From Humulus lupulus (Eukaryota > Streptophyta > Magnoliopsida > Rosales > Cannabaceae), in contig NC_084794.1 of the NCBI RefSeq assembly GCF_963169125.1, positions 71,769,665 to 71,833,664 of the forward strand: 64,000 nucleotides of DNA, read 5' to 3'. The notes below the pieces were generated by a model. The model searched no databases and had not been told where the DNA came from. It worked only from the letters and a program-made list of their open reading frames with translations. The translations under genes were made by a program, and so were the position numbers. Shown here one piece after another: positions 24,775 through 34,616 of this stretch. The stretch's first letter is position 1. Each line of letters begins with the position of its first letter.

Positions 24775-27654
24775 ATGTCACAGAATCTGGAAAGACGGTG
24801 GGGGTCGTTTATGGAAATTCCTTACTTGCCAAAAACCCCGAGCCCAGAGTCATTGTTTGCTCGGAATCAACGTCTGATCCGTGAATATGATCTCGCGCAC
24901 GAACAAGAGGAAACCCGAGCTCACTATCACCGCCAAATCGTCGAGGTCATAGAAAAGAAGAGGAGAACCCTTCGAGAGGCCCTTTATCCGGAATCTAATT
25001 CAAGACCCAGGCCAATCCCCCTCGACCCTAAGTTAAGAGTGACCATCGCGTACAGTCCGGGAGAGCTCCAATTTTCACTGATGGGGGAGCCTTCTACCTC
25101 GCAGCCGAGGAGGGATTTCTTCGAGGCCGAGCACTACTGGAGCTCGGTTACCTCACTAGGTCAGATAAATGATATCCTGGCCTTCCATGGTCTCAGACTG
25201 TTCGGTTCCTTGAGGTGTCGAGCTCCTACCTCACAAGAGCGAAGCTGTCGCGCCCTAGGAGATGGAAATCTTGATAACAAGCTGAGGTACGCAGCTTGGA
25301 GCCAGGAACTATGAAGGCAGGAGCGTTACTGCCTTTGAAGTCTTTCTTCAAGGACTTCACAAAATTTGTTGGGTTGGCTCCATTCCAGCTCAATACTAAT
25401 TCTTACAGGGTTCTGTCTGCCCTGAAGTCGTTGTACCACGAGTTGAAGTGGGAAGGACCCACGCCAGAAGAGATCTTGTATCTCTTTTGTTTGAAAAGCA
25501 ATCCCTCCCGAGCTCGGGGAGGGGACGACTTCTACTATCTTTCGAGCTACCCCAAGGAGAAAAAGGTGTTCGAGGATCTTCCCAACCATCCTCCTGACTT
25601 TAAGAAGGCCTTCTTCTGGACAGATGGCCTATCCCCGTCTCGAAACTATTCATTCAGACGGATTCGTAAGTACCCCAACCCTCTTTATCTCTGTGCTCGG
25701 ACTTTTGTCTGTAGGCTCGTACTTAGTTGAAATGTGTTTTATTTTTCAGCCAACTATCATCGTCTTACTCCCACTGACGTGATGAAGGAGCATAGAGAGG
25801 CTCTGCTCCAACTCCCTTATGGCAGGAGGTCTCTCTCATATCTTTTGCATGAGAGTAAGCTCCGAGCTTGCGGGCTTTTGGGAGATGGCCAGTCCACCTC
25901 TGATTGGTCCAACAAAAAGTACGACCTCTGGGAGCTCGTGCCTTTGCCAACAGGCATCCTCCCTCCAAGGAGAGAGGTGAGGCCCCCGCCTCTGGTTTGC
26001 CGACGGAGCCCGCAGTCGGGGAACGAGGCCAACGACGAAGCCTCAAGCTCGGGCTCGGATGATCAAGGTATAGTCATCCTAAGCTCGAAAATGTGGTCCC
26101 CCACCCTATTAAAACACAAACCCGATAGGTTAGTATTATGCAAGGACGATAGGGACCATTTCTATATATGGACTTGGGTAGATGATCGGGTTCATAGGTT
26201 TGATAGTTGGCTCGGGAAGTATGACACTATGTACAGTCTGAACGAGGTGTGGGACGGAATAGCCGTCCAATATGGGACCAATGACTATAGGGACCTTTCG
26301 AGGTTGACGTCCACCTATAGGGAAGGTACTCCCCCCTCCTCTTCTGAAGATGGGGAAATTTCATGGTCTCCGAGTTCAAGCTCGGAGGAGAGTTCCAGTT
26401 AGGTTTCTCTCCACTCGCCCTTTCATTACTTTGTATATCTACGCGATGTTGAGTCACTTTATATACTTTTTCTCTTTTGTTATAACTCACATTGTGGCGT
26501 GACTGTGTAGGTGAGATGGATTCCGACCTTGACAATATCCTCAAGAGTGGCGGTGCCAAGAGGAGCAAGCGCCCCAGGGGGTCGCAAAAGGTTGATCGGC
26601 CTACCAAGGTCCTCAAGAGGACCAAAAAAACACCTCCTCCCCCGGCTCCGCCTGCCACGAGCTCCACTGTGGTGTCAACTTCACAGGTCTGTGCCTCCGT
26701 TATGGCCGAGCCTCAACCTCCTGTATTGGTTCGCCCGACACTCGGTCCACCTCCCAAAAAGCCTTCTGCTTCTCTAACTCACAAGCTGTCAGTTTCTACT
26801 CACGTTGAGGAGTATGTAATTGGCAATGCTGCTGGATCCCATGGGGCTACACTGGGCTCGGACGTCTTGTCCCGAATCGGCCAAAGCTTTAGCAGTTTTG
26901 ACGCTCCCCAATGGCAATTTTTGAACAACGCCCGAGACTACACCGCCCTCTACGAGAAGAGTATCGAGCTTGCCGTCATGGTAACTTTTCTTCCCCCCTT
27001 TTCTTTTTCTTAGTTATATTTATAGACGGTCCGAGTGTTAATGATGATTTTTTTTTTTGTCAGACTCTTGTTGTTTCTGCCCAGCTCAACTATAAGTTGA
27101 ACAACGAGATCCATTCGAGCAAGTCCTATGCTCAGGAGGCGAAGGATCTTCAACTCAAAGTGAGTGATGATCTGAAGGCAGCAAATGCAAAGCTTGAGGC
27201 AGGAGCCGAGGAGCTTAAGGCCAAGGCATCCGAGCTTGAGAAGCTGAATGCTAGGCTCGCGGAGCTTGAGAAGGAGAATGCCAGGCTCGCGGAGCTTGAG
27301 AAGGAGAACACTCGGCTCCAAGAGGCTAACAAAAAGCTCGAAGAAGACCAGGCCGCCACTTTTGATATAATTGAGGGTGAAAAGGCTCGCCTCCTTGCCG
27401 AGTATAAAGAGAAGAAGGACCAGGCGGTTGATTTGGCCATGTACAGAATGTGGGCCAATAATGAAGACCTCAATACCAGCTTCCTAGGTCCTCTTGAGGC
27501 AAAGCTCCTTGATAAGTGGAATGCTCGGCTTGAGGCGGAGGAGGCTGCTCGGGAGGCCGCCACCGAGGTTGCTCAAAAGGATAGTCATGCTATTCGTCCT
27601 GAGGGGTCCAATGGTACTGATGCTGAGAAGGCCAAGGAGACTGCTCCTTCTTGA
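24775..27654 (+). pseudogene. Antisense extra ORF of the Tat element, spliced, with one frameshift
   Basis: Reading frames join through canonical introns: 24775 to 25665 (donor GTAAGT), 25750 (acceptor TTTTTCAG) to about 26395, 26511-26980 (donor GTAACT) and 27064-27654 (acceptor TTTGTCAG, stop TGA); the intron between about 26395 and 26511 is less certain. The product would be about 850 aa. The first half contains a block around FVGLAPFQLN that resembles the family named putative gypsy-type transposon protein. A Ser/Glu-rich linker and a basic, Pro-rich segment follow. The last exon encodes a long Leu/Glu/Lys coiled coil with LAELEKEN repeats. A one-base frameshift near 25300-25314 breaks exon 1, so this copy is probably non-functional. 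The role of such ORFs in Tat elements is not known. Confidence 0.75.
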
Positions 27655-28575
27655 ATCTCATCTTGGGGCTGTGTCCCCTTATTTTTGTAATTGTTTTATT
27701 TTATGCCCGTAGGGCTGATACAATTTATTTTTCTTTTAATACTCATGCTTTTTATTTCTTGGTTTGAAATATTTTGCACATTTTATATTAAGGAATCGTA
27801 TATGTTTATTTATTCGTACAAACATAGTTTGGATTTAGGCTCGAGACTCAATGCATTCATGCATCGTTTGCTCAAATTATCCGCTTCCGATCTCGTTATT
27901 TATCAAGGTCGGATATTACTTTAACCATGAACCCGAAAGTACTTGTATGGTGTGTAATGCAAACGGTTTAGTTATATCTTATTGCTTAGTTACTTTTTCT
28001 CATCCTCGGTTATTTCTCCAAGGTTATGAGTTCGAAACTAATTTTCCATAAGATATTCCAGCCTCGATCTCGACTTATCTCGAAGTAGGTTTAGGTTCCA
28101 ACTTATCGTTGATTAGTTCTAGCTGGTTTGTTCCAAACCTTTTAAGGTCGTGTTTGGTTTGTAATCCATACACTCATATTTTTAACTTAGTTCGCATATT
28201 TGGTTACATCCAAACGTATTTATATTTTGATAATTTGGTTACATCCAAACTATGTAAGCTCGCGCGTCTGGTTACATCCAAACACTTGTACGTTTCTGAT
28301 AATCGGTTATATCTGAATTACCTTAGCTCACGCATTTGTTTATATCCAAACACTTGCATGTATTTCGTATATGTTATTTTATTTTTCAAGCTGATGGTAT
28401 ATATACCAATGATACCCCCTTAATATCCTATGAGTGTGACCATAGGTTATTAAATTAAGAGAGATTGCAAAAATAAAGAGAAATATAACATATTGAACGA
28501 AATAGATCTTTATTTGATGGAATTCGAAAATAGTACAGATAAACAATCATTGTTACAGGCAACATCCTTCCTATA
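27655..28575. other. Spacer between antisense gene and integrase with degenerate short repeats
   Basis: No coding sequence is seen. The word GGTTACATCCAAAC occurs at about 28202, 28237 and 28270, with weaker forms at about 28305 and 28338, spaced roughly 33-36 bases apart. This is the space between two convergent transcription units, so it could hold both 3' ends. Confidence 0.5.
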
Positions 28576-30469
28576 CTATTGGTAGTAAGGTCTTAGGTGT
28601 TCGCCATTCCATGCTCGCGGTACCAGGCTCCCATCCAATCTCGCTAGCTTGTAAACACTGGGCCGGATGACTGATTCTATCTGGTATGGTCCTTCCCAAT
28701 TTGGCCCGAGCACACCAGCTGCTGGATCTCGTGTTGCCAAAAATACGCGTCTTAACACCAGATCTCCCACACCGAACTTTTGATCTCGAACCCTCTTGTT
28801 GAAGTACCTGGTAGCTCGTTGCTGGTAGGCAGCGTTCCTCAACTGAGCTTCGTTTCTTCTTTCTTCAATCAAGTCTAAGGTTTCTTCGAGCTAAGTGTGG
28901 TTCGAGTTTTGGTCATAAATGTGAGTTCGGATTGTAGGAATTTCGACCTCGATAGGCAACATAGCTTCGCAACCGTATGCTAGAGAAAATGGGGTATGTC
29001 CCGTTGACGTTCTAGTTGTAGTCCTATATCCCCATAGGACTTGGGGCAATTCTTCGGGCCATCGTCCCTTTGCTTTCTCCAACTTTTTCTTTAGCGAACT
29101 CTTGAGAATTTTGTTTACAGCTTCGACTTGGCCATTCGCCTGAGGATGAGCTACTGACGAAAAACTCTTTATTATTCCATTCTTCTCGCAAAAGTTGGTA
29201 AACAAGTCGCTATCGAACTGGGTTCCGTTGTCGGATACAATTTTCCTCGGCATCCCATATCGACATACGATGTTTTTTACCACGAAGTCAATGACCTTTT
29301 TGGAAGTTATTGTTGCTAACGGTTCAGCCTCTGTCCACTTTGTGAAGTAATCTATGGCAACTACAACATACTTCACACCGCCCTTGCCAGTTGGGAGAGA
29401 GCCTATGAGGTCGATTCCCCATACCGCGAATGGCCATGGGGAAGTCAACATGGTCAGCTCGGATGGTGGGGCTCGAGGAATCGTGGCGAATCTCTGGCAT
29501 TTATCGCATTTCTTTACGTACTCAAAAGAATCCGATTTAATGGTAGGCCAGAAATATCCTTGGCGTATGATTTTCTTGGACAGGCTATGCCCCTCAGTAT
29601 GGTCTCCACAGAACCCTTCATGAATTTCTTCGATGATTTTCTTGGCTTCGGGTGGAGTTACGCATCGAAGTAATGGCATGGAATACCCCCTTCTATACAG
29701 CTTTCCGTCCAAAATGGTGTAACGAGGAAGCTGATACATTAACTTTCGAGCCTGGTTACGATCTTTTGGAAGGACTCCGGTCTCGAGATATTCGACTATC
29801 GGGGTCATCCAGGTAGGCTCAGACTCAATCATACACATGTCTTCCTCCTCCGGCTCGTTAATGCTAGGTGCCGAGAGGTGTTCTATGGGCACAACGTTTA
29901 GCTCATCATTCTCGGTAGAAGTAGCGAGCCGAGCTAAGGCATCTGCATTTGAGTTTTTCTCTCGGGGAACCTGTTCGATTGCATAAAACTCGAAATGTTC
30001 CAATGCGGATTTTTTCTTCTCCAAGTAAGCTGCCATTTTCGTGCCACGAGCCTGGTATTCTCCCAGGATTTGATTAACCACAAGCTGAGGGTCGCTGTAG
30101 CAATGTATTGCTTTATCTTTGAGCTCTTTGGCTATATGAAGTCCCGCCAGTAAAGCCTCGTATTCGGCCTCATTATTCGACGCCTTGAAGTCAAATCTTA
30201 AGGCAGAATGAAATCTGCTCCCTGCGGGGGTAATCAAAATGACCCCTGCCCCCGATCCATTTTCATTAGATGAACCATCGACGTAAAGTTTCCACAGCTC
30301 GTGGGCCGGGGTTATAACTTCATCGTTGGTCATGCCAGTACATTCCACTATAAAGTCTGCCAATGTCTGTGCCCTAATGGTCGTCCTTGGGTGGTAGGTG
30401 ATCTCGAATTGTCCAAGTTCAACCGCCCATTTAAGAAGTTGACCTGAAGCCTCCGGTTTAGACAAGACT
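28576..30469 (-). pseudogene. Tat pol remnant: RNase H end, archaeal-type RNase H, integrase
   Basis: Read on the minus strand, this begins with the end of the first RNase H domain. The archaeal-type second RNase H follows (YVDGSSNENGSGAG, then NNEAEYEALLAGL). Next comes integrase: a zinc-binding H-H-C-C region, a DD-E core with catalytic Asp in GIDLIG and SDNGTQF and Glu in NGQVEAVN, and a C-terminal GDLVLRR segment. A TAG at 28891-28893 interrupts the C-terminal part; an unmutated CAG (Gln) is the likely ancestor. RNase H and integrase would act in cDNA formation and insertion. Because reverse transcriptase is absent, this copy could move only with help from another element. Confidence 0.85.
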
Positions 30470-32508
30470 TGCCTGAAATAACCTCTCGAGATCAACCCTT
30501 CGATCTCGTCTTTCAGCTGTCGACATTCATCAGTAGTATGCCCGGTGTCTCTATGAAACCGGAAATATTTGCTGGAGTCCCTCTTGGACTTCTGATTTCT
30601 CATTGGGTCTGGACGCCTGAAGGGGACCTGGTTTTCATTAGCCAGGTATATGTTCTCCCGAGACTCGTTGAGCTCGGTGTACACTCTGTACACAGAGAAA
30701 TATCTCTCCCCCTTCTTTTTCTTTCCTCCTTCGGCCTCGGGGTTACTCCCTTCGTTCTTTTTTCTCTTGGAAGGGTTTTCCGCAGCAGGCTTTGAAGCTG
30801 GTGGGTCTGCCGAGGTTGAGGCAGAGTTCACGTTTATTGTTGTAGTTACGGGCTGGGAAGCCACATTAAGTGTCGACCTCGCTTCCTCTACATTGACAAA
30901 CCTCTATGCCCGTTTGTTAAAATCGGTTAGGGACCTCATCGGTTTCCTCTGCATGTCATCCCAGAGAGCACTTCCTGGCATAACTCCAACTTGGACAGCC
31001 ATTAAGTGACCGCTGTCATCCACATTCCGAGCTCGGGCAACTTCCAAGTTAAACCTTGTAAGTTAACTTTTCAATGTCTCTCCTGGCTGCTGCCGAACGT
31101 TAGTCAGGGTTGACACCTCAGGTCTAACCCCCATCATGGCTCTGAACTACTTCTTGAAGTCTTTAGACAGCTAATCCCAAGAAGTTATTGAGTGTCTTTT
31201 ATATTTTTCGAACCAGCTTTTGGATGGTCCTGTCAGTGATGCTGGAAATAACATGCATCTGAGCTCGTAACCCACGTTACTTGCTCTCATTATGGTATTG
31301 AATGTACTCAAATGGCTGTATGGGTTGGACTTTCCTTCAAGCGTTGGGACGTGAGGGATCTGAAATCCTTGGGGAAATGGAGTGTTGGAAATATGGGGAG
31401 CAAACGGTTCAAGCTCCTCATCAGAATCTTCATATCGATCCTGACCTTGCTCATTTTTCAAAAGCCTGAAGGCCTTTTCTAACTGATCAATTCTTTCCTG
31501 GAGTGGGTCCGCGAGGGGTCTTGTCTGGAATCGGTTGTCGTCGATCACAATTCCAGGTTCGCGCCTCCGCAGGGGGTCTTTACGCCTATTTAAGCGATCC
31601 CTCAGGTCCGAGTTTATCGGGTTAACATTACCCTGACTTTGATCCAAGTGTTCCAGTAGGTCGGAGCGATTCCTGCGGCTCCCAGTATTCTTTCGACCTC
31701 GATCATGCATGCTGACCGATCTGGTATCTCCAGAGTCATCACTAGTAAAACTTGTCACATGATTATTTCAAGATGGGTCTTTTTCGTGCCGCCTCGTTTC
31801 TGCCGTGCGAGACCTAGACGTTTGACTTTTTTCAGATAGGGTGCCTCTCCGCTCCTGGAAAGCTTCCCTGTTTCCCTGTCTCCTCCCCGCATGCCTTTCA
31901 TCCTGATCTCGAACTGGTTGAGCATTCCTGCGAGGAGGTGAAGGATATCTTATAGGCGATGGAGGGAACCGTATGGGTGACGGTGGCTGCCACCCATTTC
32001 GTGGTCTGGACGGTCCAGAGTTTGCCCGAGATGGGTTGGTTGCATTTTGCGCGTTCCCAGGGACTTGAGTCCGAGCCTCTGCAGGGGCTCGGTTGTTCTC
32101 AGTTCCCGCAAGTACCTCCGCAGGTGGATTAATCGAGGCCCTAGCTCGGGTACTTCTCTGGGGTCTCGAGGGAGCGGACGGCTCTGCTGGTGCCGGAGGT
32201 TGTTCCAGCCTTCTTGTGGCAACATTATTTCGTGGATGCCCACAAGGCCTGCGGGGAGGAACATGCACGTCCCTAGGAGGGGGAGCTTGGTTTTCACGCG
32301 GAGGCGGGGGCTGAGCCGCCTGGGCCTCTGCGGCTATCCTTGATAACTTCTCATTCCGCTTTTTGGCTTCTGCCAACTGCTGTTTCAGCTGCCGGTTTTC
32401 AAGTTCCACAATGGGAACGTACCGCTCAGGATTGTAATACATATCCTCATCCCCTTGGTGGTGCGGGTGGTCCCCGAGAATCGGAGGATCCGCTTCTCTC
32501 TTCGACAT
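30470..32508 (-). pseudogene. Tat gag with several stop codons, fused to RNase H by an internal deletion
   Basis: The start is at 32508 (MSKREADPP). An N-terminal coiled region is followed by a Pro/Arg-rich stretch and then a retrotransposon gag core (FPASLTGPSKSWF). Stops interrupt the frame at 31768-31770 (TGA), 31171-31173, 31147-31149 and 30904-30906 (TAG), and 31063-31065 (TAA). Near the gag end the reading passes, still in frame, from a zinc-knuckle-like region (YFRFHRDTGHTTDEC) straight into RNase H at about 30470, so protease and reverse transcriptase have been deleted. Gag would form the particle shell, but this copy cannot make a full-length protein. Confidence 0.8.
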
Positions 32509-32609
32509 CTGGGTTTACCATCGGCTATTTCCCAGGGCGTCTCGGATAATTTTCTTCAGGAACGTTCTGATCATTTGCGGCCATAACTTGTTCAAGGGCT
32601 GAATGCTTA

Positions 32610-32633
32610 AGGCTCTCAATGAAAACACCAAAC
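32610..32633 (-). promoter_or_regulatory. Primer-binding-site region of the Tat element
   Basis: On the minus strand, just inside the 5' LTR, the sequence reads TTTGGTGTTTTCATTGAG. This TGG-containing start is where a tRNA would prime minus-strand DNA. I do not identify the tRNA. Confidence 0.5.
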
Positions 32634-33429
32634 TGTTGACGCCGTTTTTCGTCAACAGTGAAATAAGAGCACAAAAACAATAATTGGTTATGGCCAAGAA
32701 AAATATGATAACACAAATGAGATTTTTTACGTGGTTCAGCAGTTAACTCTGCCTAGTCCACGAGTCTTTGTTATTAGAACTTAAGATGATTTCTGGAAAT
32801 TCTTTAAGAATGAATTCTCCAGAGTTTCTCCCAAGATTACAAAAATTCGGTCCATTTTCATGGTGCATGACCTCTCTATTTCTAGAGGAAATTTCAGAAT
32901 ACTATCCCACATATTTTGGGAAGTTATTCTGTATATGTAAATAAATTTAATGGCATTAAAAGCCTGTAATCCTATATACAAGGAAACGTCCCCTGAAGAT
33001 CAGGGGGCGTATAACTGAATAATAAATATCCCTTTATTATAGGGGATTTACAACAATCAATGTAGACCGCGTCTCTCCAAAATGACTCGCTAGGATATTC
33101 AGAGTTATCAATCTACATTGTCAGTGCTGTTCCCACCCAGGTTTCTTACTGACTTTCGAGCTATGACATTTTCCGGAGATCATGCGACTTCGAGCTCATA
33201 CTTATGTCAGGCTCAGAACCCCTGATCCGAGGCCATCTGAGAACAGACGTGTTTTGATGTCTGTCTTTCGAGCTTGTAATGGTTTCGAGGTTACCATCTT
33301 CGAGGTTGCCCGCTGCTTGTAGGTCCGGTGCCTAGGTTGCGGACATGTGTTCCAGACATTACGAGCCCATTCCTAACGAATCCAGCTTTCGAGATCACAA
33401 TTCTTAGTGCTCGAAATCTGGGTGTAACA
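32634..33429 (-). repeat. 5' LTR of the Tat element (right copy)
   Basis: Direct repeat of 22989-23785, with the same TGTTGACGCC and GTGTAACA ends and about 97% identity by eye. As the 5' LTR on the minus strand it would carry the element's promoter. Confidence 0.9.
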
Positions 33430-34074
33430 AAAACTACATGACATTTAGGATTTTTTATGATTTTAGTTTAGTTTTATTTATTATTAAAATTTATTTTTAA
33501 TTTTAAAATTAACTTTTGATTTATTTTAGTATAATTTTTTATTTAGTTTTTTAATTAGTGAAGATTTTAAGGTAAAATTTAATTAGAACAAATTTAATTT
33601 GTATTTTATTTTAAAATACTTTTTTTAGAATTTTAGTAATTTAAATGCATGTTTAATTAATTTTTGTATTTTAAAACAATATTTTTAATAATTAGAACCA
33701 ATTATGTTTGTTTTAATTTGAGAAATAATTTTTTTTGTTTTTTTTTTGATAAATCAGGAAAATTTCATTACTTCTAACAATTTCATAATTTTTTTTAATT
33801 AATAAAATAATTCATAAATACAAGAGTATTTCAGTCATATTTTAATATTTTACAAAAAAAATGAGGTCTAAAATAGAATGTTTAAAAATGCAAAGTCCAA
33901 ACAAGTAATAGACCAAAACAAAGAGTACAAATGGTATAACTCTTATTATAGCTAAAACTATTTTGGTCATATTTGAGTTTTTTTTAACTTAGGGTCCTAA
34001 TTGAAATCTTTTACAAAACACGTTGTGCAAATAGAATTTCCAAAAATGTAGAGCCCAAACGAATAATAGACAAG
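33430..34074. repeat. Right arm and loop of the second foldback element
   Basis: About 33550-34074 is the inverted counterpart of 22525-22988; for example AAAAATGTAGAGCCCAAAC at 34042-34060 complements the left arm at about 22541-22560. The first 120 bases (33430-33549) have no counterpart and would be the loop. The terminal bases are not sharp and I found no clear target duplication. Confidence 0.65.
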
Positions 34075-34616
34075 TTATTGGTGCAACCCGGTCAGCTTAA
34101 ATTTGACTTAAAAGACTTGTAGTTCCGGAATAAAAGAAAACATAACTTTCGGTATTTTTGTGGAAAAAAAATTTGAGTATATATGTATAAAATTAAAAAT
34201 ATTAGTTGTATATGCTGGAAATATCTCTAATAATAATAAAAGAAAAACTAATAAAGCTTCTCATTTGGAGTAGAAAAAGGTTTAAATGACGAGCTTTGAG
34301 TTTAGACTAACTTTTAAGAAAATTTAACTTTAGCTAGTGACATTATTATTAATTTTTTAATATTTAGAATTTGATATTTTATCTACATATGCATATGGAT
34401 TGATAAATATTAGGTGCGTGTTCTACCAAAAATGTTAAACACTGCAATATAAATATATGGTAGTTTGTCATAAAAATATGCCGAATCTAAACGGAAAAGA
34501 AATTTTTGTTTATTTATTTTGAAATTCTTAAAAATTGAAAAAGTGCAGATGTTATTATAAATTTCAAAGTAGAGCATGGTGATAAGTTGCAAGAAACATC
34601 TTTGAATTTAATGAAT
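34075..34616. other. AT-rich spacer downstream of the LRR-RLK pseudogene
   Basis: Nothing is recognised. It probably contains the 3' UTR of the minus-strand kinase pseudogene that ends at 34617. Confidence 0.4.

Larger units (their letters stand above)
22989..33429 (-). mobile_element. Tat-lineage Ty3/gypsy LTR retrotransposon, defective, with antisense extra gene
   Basis: Two direct LTRs (797 and 796 bp) bound a 10.4-kb element on the minus strand. The polypurine tract is next to the left LTR and gag is next to the right one. Flanking words AAAAT and AAAAC suggest a 5-bp target duplication with one change. The lineage follows from the archaeal-type second RNase H before integrase and from the extra antisense gene. 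Protease and reverse transcriptase are missing, and gag carries stop codons. The LTRs are about 97% identical by eye (about 21 substitutions, mostly transitions, and one indel), so it is fairly young although defective. Confidence 0.9.

Noticed and set aside
32047..32343. Plus-strand frames overlapping Tat gag
   Set aside because: Mirror frames of the Pro/Arg-rich gag coding strand with no promoter or introns, unlike the antisense gene at 24775-27654.
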